Source: Hymenopus coronatus
Taxonomy: Eukaryota; Arthropoda; Insecta; Mantodea; Hymenopodidae
NCBI GenBank assembly: GCA_030762935.1
Contig: CM060900.1
Location: forward strand, 112,930,620 to 112,994,619
Direction: 5' to 3'
DNA: 64,000 nt
A program made the translations under genes and the position numbers. Shown here piece by piece: positions 50,645 through 61,245 of the stretch (its first letter is position 1; the number at the start of each line of letters is the position of its first letter). Under the pieces are notes generated by a model. It saw only the letters and a program-made list of their open reading frames with translations. It was not told the DNA's origin and did not search any database.

Positions 50645-51370
50645 TCATAGGGTTTGCCTGGCATAAAATCCTGTTAGGTAAGAGGATACACAGGCCCCAG
50701 TGTATACCAAGAATGGCATCTGCTCTGCTGGCATTTGATATAGAGGTGACTGGAGAGGGTTCTCACAGCTGGGTCCCTCCATACTTGCTAAGTCAGTTTG
50801 TTTCCCTGGTGTGTGTTGTCCATGTGTTGGCAGGGTGGTATGCAGGTGCATGCCTTTCTGCCCTAGCACTTAAGGTATCAGCAGATGCTGCCATTGTAGT
50901 TATAAGTGACCAATGGTCCACCTGGGGGTTCCAGCAGATTCATGCCGTCCAGCAGATCATCCTCCCATGCAGCTATGCCTGTGTTTGCAATGGTATGTTT
51001 TGTGGCTGTAGGAACCTCAGAAGGTCTTCTGTACTGTGTGTGCTGGCCTGGTGGTGCACCACTTGGAGTATCCCTGAAGGCTTTTGGTTTCCCAAGTGAA
51101 TGCTTCTGTAACTTTAGGGGGCCTGACTGTTGTAGCTTTCAAGTGGCACTCTTTGATGGCCTGGTACTGGTGTGCTCCTTGTGCTGTTGTGAGATCTGCT
51201 ACCTGGATCAATACTTGTTGAGGAAGTTGACCGATGATTCTGTAGAACTGGGCGAATTGTGAGTTGATTTGGTGTGCTACGAAGACTGCCTGTGCCTGTA
51301 AGAACCATGTCACTGGGACCTCACAGTAGAAGCCTGGTAGCAGTATGGGAGTGACACATAGTGTCTCCAA
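50645..51370 (-). pseudogene. Ty3/gypsy-like gag-protease relic
   Basis: The 5' part (51017-51370) reads like a gypsy capsid segment: VTWFLQAQAVF, INSQFAQFYRIIGQLPQQV, LIQVADL. After frame changes, the 3' part (50645-50869) ends in PFLVYTGACVSSY, which aligns with the retropepsin active-site motif FLVDTGA but has Tyr in place of the catalytic Asp. The cysteine-knuckle region between them is scrambled. No LTR, RT or integrase is seen, so this is a short old fragment of an LTR retroelement. Its GC content is higher than the flanks. Confidence 0.68.
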
Positions 51371-51630
51371 CTAATGTTGGCTCTTCTATGGTAGCTCCAT
51401 GCAGAGTCAGTAATGCTGTGGTTGGACAGGTTGATCACATGCAAATAGTATATACTGCATGTAGTTGAGATGCCTGCTACAATATGCTAGTGTATAATTA
51501 AACATGCTCAATAAAACAAAGATACCACAGGTACTAAGTAGTAATGACCATAACCCAAAATTAGCAAGTATAAAATAAACTGGCAGGAGCAGCAAGTAGG
51601 TAGTCCAGTATTCTACAAAAAACTGGTCAC
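51371..51630. other. Spacer between gypsy relic and LINE copy A
   Basis: No recognised feature; contains the unclear 3' limit of LINE copy A. Confidence 0.4.
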
Positions 51631-51634
51631 ATCA

Positions 51635-54608
51635 TTAGCATAAGTTACCTGGATGAACCATACTGCCAAAACAAACGTTTTTGTGTATTCTCCTGTCTCC
51701 CCTCAAATAGACAGTATCTTGATGACCACGGTCATCCTTTGAACCATCCGTGAAAATAAAACAATGGTTGGGAAACTGGGCCTGCAACTCTAAAAAAGCG
51801 GAGCGGAAGGCCGAGGGTGGAGTAACTGATTTCGTCATGGATGCCAACCGTAGGTGGACCGGGGTGTCGCAGCGTAACCAAGGAGGGGATGAATATTCCC
51901 CCAGTGACAGCAGAGCCGGTAGCTGAACATCCAACAGGCGAAGCAATTCACGAAAGCGAACCCCGGCAGGAAGCAAGGCCAGCGCACTAACAGCATATTG
52001 ACGGTCAAGAGACTCGTCAAAGAATAGCTTGAAAGACGGGTGATCCGGCATTGCATGGAGGCCTATAGCACAGTGGAGGTTCAGCAGCCTCAGCAGACAA
52101 ACTAATAACTGGGCTCGTCGGAAACGCACCCAGTGCCAGGCGAATCCCTCGATGGTGAACGGGGTTTAAACGACGTAAAACTGAACATGCTGAAGAGTAC
52201 ACAATGCACCCGTAATCAAGCTTAGAGCGAACAAGCGAACGATATAGCTGTAATAGTACAGTGCGATCTGCTCCCCAGGATGTGCCACATAAAACACGTA
52301 AAATATTAAGTGCTCGATCACATCGAGCCCTCAACGAAGAAATATGAGACGACCAGCTAAGCTTCCTGTCAAACACTAGGCCAAGAAACTTCACAGTTTC
52401 GGCGAAGGGCAGCGGTACCGGCCCAAGGTGTAGGGAAGGCGCCGCGTAACGTTTCCGACGCCAGAAGTTGACACAAACGGTTTTCTCGGCAGAAAAACGG
52501 AAACCATTCGCAACGCTCCAACTATGCAGACGGTCGAGACAGGCCTGAAGGCGACGCTCCAAAAGGCATGTGCGCCGAGAGCTGCAATAAATTGCAAAGT
52601 CGTCAACAAATAAGGATGAGGAAATTCCAGCAGGAAGACAATCAGCGATAGGATTGATGGCGATGGCGAAGAGGGTGCAACTGAGAACCGAACCTTGAGG
52701 TACTCCATTCTCCTGACTAAATATGCGGGAGCAAACAGAACCAACACGTACACGAAATACCCGCTTCTCCATAAACTCGCGGAGGAACACTGGAAGGCGG
52801 CCACGGCAGCCCAACTTATGCAACGTACGCAATAAGCCAGCCCTCCAGCAGGTGTCATATGCTTTCTAGAGATCGAAAAATATGGCCACAGTTTGGGACT
52901 TGCGCAGAAATCCATTCAGGATATGAGTCGAGAGGGAGACTAGGTGGTCAGTCGAAGAGCGGTATCGGCGAAAGCCGCACTGGATATTGCAGAGGAGTTT
53001 CTCATACTCGAGCCACCATCGTAACCGCCCATTGATCATGCGCTCCATCACCTTACAAGCTGCACTGGTGAGGGAGATAGGACGGTAACTGGAAGGAAGT
53101 CTACGATCCTTTCCCGGTTTTAAAATGGGAACAACCGTGGCTTCACGCCAAGCCGCAGGAAACACACCCTCTTGCCAAACACGGTTATATAGGCTCAGGA
53201 GATAGAGTTTACCATCAGAAGAGAGGTGCTGCAGCATGGCAATGTGGATACCATCGGGTCCTGGAGCGGAATGCCGAGAAGATGCTAGTGAGGCATCCAG
53301 CTCTCGCATGCTAAAAGATGTGTTATAGCACTCAGTGTCAGAGGACCGGAAAAAGAGACTCTGAGACTCCACCTCCGTCTTAATGGCACGGAACGCCGGG
53401 TGATAATTGGCGGAACTGGACACATTTGCGAATGTGCTGCCTAGGACGTCTGACACAGCAACCGGATCAACTACGGTGTCGGTGCCCACGAGTAGCCCCG
53501 GTATGGAGGTACCAGTCTGCTTACCGGCAACACAGCGGAGCTTCTCCCACACAACGGATGAAGGTGTTGTGCGGTAAAAGGTAGATACAAACGAATTCCA
53601 TGAAGACATTTTGCTATCTTGAATAATTCGGCGTGCCCGTGCGCGTGTTTGTTTAAAAATGATCAAGTGCTCCAGCGTAGAGTGATGGCGAAATACCCTA
53701 AGAGCCCTCCTACGAGCACAAATGGCTTCGCGGCACTCAGCAGTCCACCAAGGGACCGGAAAGCGTTTAGGTCGGGAAGATGTCCGGGGCATGGTTTGCT
53801 CTGCGGCAGAGAGTATAACACAGTTAAAGTGCTCAAGCATATGGTCAACCGTGTGGAACTGACGGTCGCCAAACACAGCCAGAGAAGAAAAGAGCGCCCA
53901 GTTAGACTTAGACAGCTGCCAAGTGCTAGCACGCGATGAGGAAATGTGGTGTGAAAGCATGGTGAGGACACAAGGAAAATGATCGCTGGAATGAGTGTCA
54001 GATACTACGTTCCATTGGAATCAGTGAACAAGCTGTGCTGAACAAACAGAAAGGTCCAGGTGGGAAAGCGTGGCAGAAGAATCGGAAATGACAGTAGGTT
54101 TACCGGTGTTCAGAACACAGAGACTATTTTGATCGAAAAGGTGAGCAAGAACGGTCCCCCGCGCGCAGGCCCTAGGAGAACCCCAAAGGGGATGGTGGGC
54201 ATTAAAATCACCCAGCAGAAGAAAAGGTGCTGGGAGCTGTGACAAGAGATGGAGCATGTCAGCGGCGCAGAGGATAGATGAAGGCGGAACGTAGACATTA
54301 CATACGGTAAAGCAGAAACCAGGAAGGGTAAGTCGGGTAGCAACAGCTTGAAAGGTAGTAGTAAGCGAGACTGGCTGACCGCAGATGTCATTGCGCCAGA
54401 GGATCATAACACCCCCATGAGCAGGAGAGCCCTCCTCCGGTGTAACGTCAAACCGCATGGGAAGGTATTGGTGCAGGGCAAATGCATCATGGGGGCGAAG
54501 CTTTGTCTCCTGCAAACACAGAATCAGAGGGTTATAGGACCGTAGTAACAGCTGCAATTCGGCCCTATGGGTACGGACACCGCGGATATTCCACGTCAGG
54601 AGAGCCAT
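51635..54608 (-). pseudogene. Copy A ORF2: endonuclease-reverse transcriptase-RNase H (truncated)
   Basis: From ATG at 54608: an AP-type endonuclease with LLTWNIRGV, CLQETKLRP, CNVYVPP, LLLGDFNAHHPLWG and LSHLDLSV. A TGA at 54021-54023 interrupts the frame, which continues with VSDTHSSDHFP. The reverse transcriptase follows: SAPGPDGIHIAML, VPILKPGKD, SSYRPISLTSAACKVMERM, then the motif-A region IFFDL where TAG at 52866-52868 replaces the Glu of DLEKAYDTCW. It continues in frame with GVPQGSVLS and LFVDDFAIY (FVDD in place of YADD). One frameshift near 52100 precedes the C-terminal part. The last recognisable motif, FTDGSKDD, contains the first RNase H aspartate. Only two stops and one shift disrupt an otherwise complete core. 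Confidence 0.9.
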
Positions 54609-54702
54609 GGGGAACAGTTAGAAGCGTGAAAGCATACCGAATAATCATAATATGAGTTTGCAGCTGGGATGCAAACGAAGGGTGGAAACGAAGTAGATGG
54701 AG

Positions 54703-55851
54703 TTAAGGTGGGCGTTTCTTGTGCTTTGCACTCTTTGGACCCAAAAGAGTATAGCCACCTTCGTCGGCGCTATCCGCTGATGTTCGGGATGCGGAAGATC
54801 CCCTACGGCTCGTAGAACGAGAACGGGACTTGAAAGGTTTATCAGTGGCCTTGAGTTTCTTGCGACTGCGCTCATGAGGAGCCGCGACAGATGGTGTCGG
54901 TCTCACTAGCGGCTTACGTGCAGGTTCGGGAGAAATAGAACTTGTGGCAGTGGGTGGTGTGAATGTTGAAGACTGCGAGGTTGGTGTGGTCGGCGTCTGT
55001 TCTGTTTGAGTACACGGGTCGGCTACAGGCACGGTTTGTAGTGCCACAGAGGAAACAGGAGTGCGGCGGAGCCCTGAGGCATAGCCTGAGATGGTCGCAG
55101 GCTGCAGATTTTGGAAGCGACGCCTGGCTTCCGGAAAAGTCAGGCGTTCCTTAACTCGCAGATCCTGGATGGCCTTTTCCTCGAGAAAACGTGGACATTG
55201 CCGGGAGCTAGATGGATGCTTCCCTGTACAAAGGACGCAACAAGGGTCTCGAGCACAAGCAGTTTCTCCGTGGGCAGCTTGTCCGCAACGTTCACAGGTA
55301 GCGTCGAAGTTGCACCGAGTTTGCGTGTGACCGAATCGTTGGCACCGAAAACAACGCATTGGGTTTGGCACATATGGTCGCACAGAGACGCGTTCATATC
55401 CACAATATAGGGTCTCGGGTATCGTGGTGCACTTAAAAGTCAGAAATACCGTACGCAGTGCCACTGATTCACCATCTCGTTTGCCGAGCAGACGGTACGC
55501 TTGGCATACACCCTGGTCAGATAAATTAGTGAATATATCTGCTTCGGAAAGACCGTCTAAACAAGAGGTAGTTACGTCTCTACAGGTGTTCAAAGTCTTG
55601 TGGGGGGCCACCTTTATGGGGTAGGAACCCAACAAACTGGCCCTCAGGAGTTTCTTGGACTGGTCTTCCGTCTTCGTTTCAATCAAAAGCGTACCGTCTC
55701 GCGTTCGGGTTGCATTGGTCACTTTACCGCATATGCTGTCAATTTCGCGTTGTATGTAAAACGGACTGATATCTCGCATAGTTTTCTTTTCACATGCCAA
55801 GGTCACAACTATAAAGCGGTCAAAAGAAGAGGTTTTGCGCGGAGATAGCAT
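54703..55851 (-). CDS. Copy A ORF1: RNA-binding gag-like protein with CCHC knuckles
   Basis: Intact frame of 382 codons. Residues 12-95 have the strand-helix spacing of an RRM-like fold (FIVVTLACEKK, GTLLIETKTEDQSKKLL). Three zinc knuckles follow: Cys167-Cys170-His175-Cys180, Cys186-Cys189-His194-Cys199, and a less regular third with Cys205, Cys208, His212 and Cys219. The C-terminal third is Ser/Thr/Pro-rich and ends in a basic Arg/Ser/Lys tract. In the I and jockey groups such proteins coat the element RNA and form the ribonucleoprotein for target-primed reverse transcription. The start ATG (55849-55851) is conserved in copy B. It lies 94 bp upstream of ORF2. Confidence 0.88.
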   Translation of the reverse strand: MLSPRKTSSFDRFIVVTLACEKKTMRDISPFYIQREIDSICGKVTNATRTRDGTLLIETKTEDQSKKLLRASLLGSYPIKVAPHKTLNTCRDVTTSCLDGLSEADIFTNLSDQGVCQAYRLLGKRDGESVALRTVFLTFKCTTIPETLYCGYERVSVRPYVPNPMRCFRCQRFGHTQTRCNFDATCERCGQAAHGETACARDPCCVLCTGKHPSSSRQCPRFLEEKAIQDLRVKERLTFPEARRRFQNLQPATISGYASGLRRTPVSSVALQTVPVADPCTQTEQTPTTPTSQSSTFTPPTATSSISPEPARKPLVRPTPSVAAPHERSRKKLKATDKPFKSRSRSTSRRGSSASRTSADSADEGGYTLLGPKSAKHKKRPP

Positions 55852-56371
55852 TATGGAAAGACCCCCTTCCGGAACCGTCGGCGTCAGCCTGCCATCCGGG
55901 GGTAGAGAGAAAAGACACCAAAATACTTTCCGGTCTGTGCCGCCTGGTAGACCCCTACCAGACCGATCTCAAGGAATACCTCAGGAGTTACCCTCCAGCC
56001 ACCACTGCTGGTCCATACGGGTAAGCCCTTCACAATGTACAACCCTGCTTTAAGCCCCTACCACAGGTATAACCACCTGTGGCTCCCCACTTTAGGCCAT
56101 GCTGCGTAATAAAGCAGACATGGATTCAGGGGACTTGTGGTTGATTTCACCGGGTTTTCCGTTAGCGGTAACACGACCGGTCCGTAATTCTAACCCAACG
56201 AGCAGCGCTCGTCGGGAAATTAAAACGGACCGGGCCCCCAAGGAAGCTACGTGGGTGTACATAACGGTATGGACGGGCTCCGCTCCTAAGGCTTACACAT
56301 AGGGGCAGTAGGAAGGGTCCACTCAACCTTCACGCCTGAGACCTCCGAAGAGCACACATGTTGGAAGCCGC
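55852..56371 (-). promoter_or_regulatory. Copy A 5' UTR with conserved hairpins
   Basis: About 520 bp, nearly identical to 60727-61245. Stems seen: CTGGTAG/CTACCAG (55944-55961), CCACAGGT/ACCTGTGG (56061-56082) and ACGAGC/GCTCGT (56198-56212). An alternative helix CGGTCTG/CAGACCG (55931-55937 with 55959-55965) would compete with the first. The region should hold the internal promoter and translation signals, as in other non-LTR elements; that is inference. Confidence 0.7.
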
Positions 56372-56539
56372 GCTGGAACCGTGGGACAGGAACCACGGAG
56401 ATAGAATAAAGATCCCTGTTGGTGAGGCAGGAGTTAATAAATCTAAAGCCTTAATACTAACATGTAAAGAATAAGCCTAGAAGGGGAAGATGAAGCGAGT
56501 AAATTCGCTCTCACAAAACAAACAAATATGCACACAAAC
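56372..56539. other. Spacer between tandem LINE copies
   Basis: Sequence between the 5' end of copy A and the likely 3' end of copy B. It contains no gene. Part of it may be the 3' tail of copy B. Confidence 0.5.
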
Positions 56540-56551
56540 ACAAAACGTGGC

Positions 56552-59520
56552 TCAGTTGGTGGCGATGATGAGATGGCGGCGAGTGGCTCGGGAACCCCCG
56601 GGTGCGTCAAACTCGTACCTACCGTAGTAGGCCCCTGGGGGGGGCTCTTTGACGGCTAAGGAGGCGGAATGAATAAGAGAATCGGGCGTCGTCGACTTCG
56701 GCGTGGACAGCAACCCTAGATCAATGCAGGGCTGAGGGTGTAGCCACGGAGGAAATTGAGTCTCCCCTCTGGGATATACGGCTGGAAAAGTGACGTCCAA
56801 ATGCCGAAGGAGCAGCCGAAAGTGCACACCAGGTGGAAGAAGGGCCAGGGAATTACTTGAATATCGGCGGTCCAAAGAGTAATTAAAAAATTAGGTAAAA
56901 GACGGATGGCAGGGTAAACTAAGGGGACTGCAGGCATAGCTACAAAGGAGTGCATCGCGTCGATAAGACAGCGGAGGTTCCGCAGCTTCCGCACAAAGGC
57001 TGAGAACCGGACTCGTGGGGAAAGCACCAATACTCAAACGGATACCACGGTGATGTGTAGCATTGAGACGAGCTAAAATTGACGGGCGGGCCGAAGAATA
57101 TACAACGCAACCATAGACAATTTTTGACCGGACCAGAGACCGATAAAGGTGTAAAAGGGTGGTCGTATTAGCCCCCCAGGATGTGTCCTTTAAAACGCGT
57201 AAAAGATTAAGAGAACGGTCACATTTTGCCTTTAAGTACGATATATGGGAACACCAGCTGAGTTTCCTGTCAAAATTCAAACCTAAAAATTTCGTCTCCT
57301 CGGCGAAAGGAAGAACGTCAGGACCAAGACGGAGAGAAGGCGAAGGAAACGCCTTCCATCTCCAGAAATTGACGCAGACAGTTTTCTCGGCGGAGAACTT
57401 GAAGCCGTTTTCTATACTCCAAAGGTACAGGCGGTCAAGACAAAGTTGGAGGCGGCGTTCTATAAGGCAAGTCCGCCGAGAACTAATGTAAATGGCGAAA
57501 TCGTCCACAAACAATGAAGAGGAAACGCCAGATGGAACGCACTCTACCACAGAATTGATGGCAATAGCAAACAATGCGACACTAAGCACCGAACCCTGCG
57601 GTACCCCGTTCTCCTGAGTAAAAACACCTGACAAAATCGAGCCAACCCGAAACCTAAAAACTCTATCCATCATAAACTCCCGGATAAAAAGGGGCAGGCG
57701 ATGGCGAATTCCCCAATTGTGAAGGGTACGAAGTATACCGTACCTCCAGCAGGTATCATACGCCTTTTCCAGATCAAAAAATACCACAACCGTCGGACTG
57801 TTCCGTAAAAATCCATCCATGATAGACGTGGACAGGGACACCAAGTGGGCGACTGTGGAACGGTAACGACGGGAAGCCACATTGGGCCCTGGAGAGTAGA
57901 TCGCGGGATTCAAGCCACCATCGTAGGCGCCCGTTAATCATGCGCTGCATCACCTTTCAGACGCAACTGGTGAGGGAGATCGGACGATAGCTGGAAGGGA
58001 GATGGGGATCCTCACCAGGTTCTAAAATGGGAACTATGGTGGCCGCGCGCCAGACTATAGGAAACATTACATCACACCAAGTACGGTTGAAGAGCCCCCA
58101 AGAGAAAGAGTGTACCCGCAGGGCAGAAATGCTGGAGCATGGCGATATGAATTGCATCTGGCCCAGGAGCAGAAAGTCTAAAGGACGATACGGAGGTTTC
58201 GAGCTCCTGTATAGTAAAAATCGAGTTATAGCACTCATTAAAAAAGCGAAAGGGGAGAGCCTGAGACTCCACCTCGGCCTTAGTAGTACGAAAAGTTGGG
58301 TCATAGTTTCCGAAGCTTGAGACAGACGCGAACGTACTACCACGGGTGTCAGCAACAGCTACCAGATCCACGGCGGTAACAGATCCCAGGTGAAGTCCCG
58401 GTATGGAAGAGTTAGCCTGCTTACCGGCAACACGTAGCTTCTCCCACACAACGGATGAAGGCGTGGACCGATTAAAGGTACCAACAAACGAAGTCCAGGA
58501 AGCCCGTTTGCTATACTGAATAATGCGACGGACCCTTGCGCGAGCTTGCTTGAAGCGGTTTAAGTTATCCAATGTAGGGTGATGGTGAAACACCCTAAGA
58601 GTCCTCCTGCGCGCACGAACAGCCTCGCGGCACTTGACATTCCACCAAGGAACCGGCAAGTGTCTGGGATGGGAAGACGACCGAGGGATAGACAATTCGG
58701 CGGCAGAGAGAACTACAGAATTAAAGTGGTCCACCATATTGTCGACAGTGGCGAACTCACTGTCGCTGAAAACAGCTTTCTGTGGAAAAAAGGGCCCAAT
58801 TCGCTTTCGCTAGCTGCCAAGTTGCTGCTCGCGGGGAAGAAACGCGGTGTTAGAGCAAAGTCAGTACACACGGGCAATGATCACTGGAATGGGTGTCAGA
58901 TACGTTACATTGCAACCGAGGAGCAAGCTGCGCTGAACAAACAGAAAGGTCCAGATGGGAGACCGTGGCGGAAGAATCAGAAAGAAAAGTTGGTTCACCG
59001 GTGTTCAAAACAACAAGCCGAAATTGGTAAAAAAAAAAAAAGAAAAAAGAAAAAAAAAGTCAACAAGGAGCGTCCCCCGCTCACATGCCCTAGGGGAACC
59101 CCAAAGTGGATGATGGGCATTGAAATCCCCCAACAAAAGCAAAGGTGCCAGGAGCTGAGACAGGAGATTGACCATGTCGGCTGAATTGAGGGTAGCTGAA
59201 GGAGGAACGTAAACGTTACAGACTGAAAAGGTGAAACCAGGAAGAACAAGATGGACAGCAACAGCTTGCAAGACAGTGGTAAGCGATAGTGGCTTAGAAT
59301 AAACATCATCGCCTGTATCATAACACCCCCATGAGCAGGAGACCTCCTCCGGGGTAAGATCAAAACGAACCGGGACGTAATGGTGTACAACGAATGGATC
59401 GTGAGGGCGAAGCTTCGACTCCTGTAAACAGATGACGAAGGGGTCATACGACCGTAGCAACAGTTGTAGTTCAGTTCTATGGTAGCGAACACCGCGAATA
59501 TTTCACGTCAGCAATGCCAT
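56552..59520 (-). pseudogene. Copy B ORF2: endonuclease-reverse transcriptase, multiply broken
   Basis: From the ATG at 59518-59520 the endonuclease reads MALLT then a TGA where copy A has the Trp of WNIRG. CLQESKLRP, CNVYVPP and LLLGDFNAHHPLWG follow. An A-rich insert (59027-59058) disrupts the end of the endonuclease. RT segments lie at 58072-58737 (SAPGPDAIHIAML), 57957-58355 (EPGEDPHLPSSYRPISLTS) and 56891-57913 (FFDLEKAYDTCW, GVPQGSVLS, LFVDDFAIY), each in a different frame. The motif-A Glu that is mutated in copy A is intact here. The C-terminal frame at 56552-56875 lacks RNase H. Confidence 0.87.
59027..59058. repeat. A-rich tract inside copy B endonuclease
   Basis: Run of A interrupted by single G, absent from the matching position of copy A. 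It could be slippage expansion or the poly(A) scar of a small retroinsertion. Confidence 0.7.
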
Positions 59521-59619
59521 GGTAAAAGGACGCTAGAAACCTGGGATAGGCGAGGTGGAAGAAAGCAAACTCTCTAAAAAGGGTGATGGACAGTTGACGA
59601 ACACTGCTAAAGTGAACTG

Positions 59620-60726
59620 TTAAGTTTCACATATCTGGCCTAGAAAATGACGACCTGTGTCCTCAACAGAATCCTCAGATGGTCGGGACCCGGAAGATGC
59701 TCTACGACCTGTAGATCGCGAACGGGACTTTGCAGGTGTTTTCGCCGCCTTATGCTTCTTACGAGACCGCTCAGGAGAGGCGGCGACAGGTGAAGGACAA
59801 GGTGTGGATTGTCGTACTGTTGTCGTCGGAGGCTCAGCTGAAGCGGAAGATGTCGAAGACCGCGATTTGGGTCGTTCAGGCAAGGTGGTAGAGCTGAGGG
59901 ACAGGTCCGTTTGTGTGGACGCATCAGCAACTGGAACAGTTTGAAGGGCCACAGAGGGATCAGGAGTGCGGCGAACTGTGGAAGCGTACCCTAAGGTAGT
60001 CGCAGGCTGAAGCCGCTGATAGCGCCGCCGGGCCTCTGGAAAAGTTAGGCGTTCCTTGATTCGCAACTCCTGTATGGCCTTTTCCTCCAAAAATCGGGGA
60101 CATTGCCGTTAACTAGAGGTATGATTTCCACGGCAGTGTACGCAGCAAGGGTCACGGGAACAGACATCACCGTGTGCAGGCTGGCCGCACCGTACACATG
60201 CTACATCAAACGTGCACCGAGTTTGTGTATGACGAACAGCTGGCACCGAAAACAGCGCATTGGGTTCGGTACATACGGCCGCACAGATACGCAGATACCC
60301 ACAATATAAGGTCTCGGGTATTGTGGTACCCTTGAAAGTTAGAAATACTGTTCGCAGTGCTACTGACTGTCCATCACGTTTGCCAAGAAGACGGTACGCT
60401 TGGCACACACCCTGGTCAGATAAATTGGTGATAAGACCGTCCAGAGGTAGTCATCACACCTCTACAGGTGTTCAAAGACTTGTGGGGTGCCACATTTATG
60501 GGGTAAGAACCCAACAAGCTGACCTTCAGCAGTTTTACTGGTCTTCCGTCTTTGTTTCAACTAGCAACGTACCGTCTCGCGTTTTGGTGGCATTGGTCCT
60601 TTACCGCAGATCCTGTGAATCTCGCGTTGTATGTAAAACGGAGTTGTCTTTCATTTTTTTCGTTTCGCAGGCCAAGGTCACAACTAAAAAGCGGTCAAAG
60701 GATGTAGGTTTGCGCGGAGATAGCAT
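59620..60726 (-). pseudogene. Copy B ORF1: gag-like protein, broken
   Basis: The ATG at 60724-60726 corresponds to the copy A start. The N-terminal third is shifted. The middle (60109-60408) keeps VCQAYRLLGKRDGQSVAL and damaged zinc knuckles (CVRCGQPAHGDVC; CCVHCRGNH). A stop lies where copy A continues into the last knuckle. The C-terminal part (59620-60090) reads EEKAIQELRIKERLTFPEAR and ends in the same basic Ser/Arg tract type. Function as for copy A ORF1, now lost. Confidence 0.85.
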
Positions 60727-61245
60727 GTTGAAAGGACCCCCTTCCGGAACCGTCGGTGTCAGCCTGCCATCCGGGGATAGAGAAAAAAGACACCAAAATA
60801 CTTTCCGGTCTGTGCCGCCTGGTAGACCCCTACCAGACCGATCTCAAGGAATACCTCAGGAGTTACCCTCCAGCCACCACTGCTGGTCCATACGGGTAAG
60901 CCCTTCACAATGTACAACCCGGCTTTAAGCCCCTACCACAGGTATAACCACCTGTGGCTCCCCACTTTAGGCCATGCTGCGTAATAAAGCAGACATGGAT
61001 TCAGGGGACTCGTGGTTGATTACACCGGGTTTCCGTTGGCGGTAACACGATCGGTCTGTGATTCTAACCCAACGAACAGCGTTCGTCGGGACATTAAAAC
61101 GGACCGGGCTCCCAAGGAAGCTACGTGGGTGGACATAACGGTATGGACGCGCTCCGCACCTAAGGCTTACACATAGGGGTAGTAGGAAGGGTCCACTCAA
61201 CCTTCATGCCTGAGACCTCCGAAGAGCACACATGTTGGAAGCCGC
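60727..61245 (-). promoter_or_regulatory. Copy B 5' UTR with conserved hairpins
   Basis: Counterpart of 55852-56371. By hand alignment there are about 21 differences over about 519 bp, with only one difference in the central ~200 bp. Stems: 60819-60836, 60936-60957 and 61072-61086 (ACGAAC/GTTCGT). The last differs from copy A by a compensatory pair. Confidence 0.7.

Larger units (their letters stand above)
51631..56371 (-). mobile_element. I-group non-LTR retrotransposon, copy A
   Basis: About 4.7 kb read on the minus strand: 5' UTR (55852-56371), ORF1 (intact), ORF2 with endonuclease, reverse transcriptase and the start of an RNase H domain. The 5' boundary is placed where similarity to copy B ends, after GTTGGAAGCCGC. 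The 3' end is missing: coding similarity dissolves just after FTDGSK, inside RNase H, and no 3' UTR is seen. RNase H after RT points to the I superfamily (I, LOA, Nimb, Outcast-like) and not jockey proper; the clade is not resolved. The coding part is near-intact, so the copy is relatively young. Confidence 0.88.
56540..61245 (-). mobile_element. I-group non-LTR retrotransposon, copy B (decayed)
   Basis: About 4.7 kb, same orientation as copy A and immediately 5' of it on the minus strand, giving a head-to-tail tandem. Its 5' UTR is intact and ends at the same GTTGGAAGCCGC as copy A. ORF1 and ORF2 are broken in many places. The RNase H domain is absent: the frame passes from the RT C-terminal region into GAYYGRYEFDAPGGSRATRR and a CTCATCATCGCCACC-like tail, suggesting a deletion that joined the RT end to the 3' UTR. 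Confidence 0.86.

Noticed and set aside
50713..51262. Plus-strand frames of 118-128 codons
   Set aside because: They are antisense to the gypsy gag-protease relic, whose motifs are on the minus strand.
55835..56302. Frames inside the LINE 5' UTR, repeated at 60260-60928
   Set aside because: High conservation of this UTR keeps the frames similar in both copies. They are antisense to the element and have no domain.
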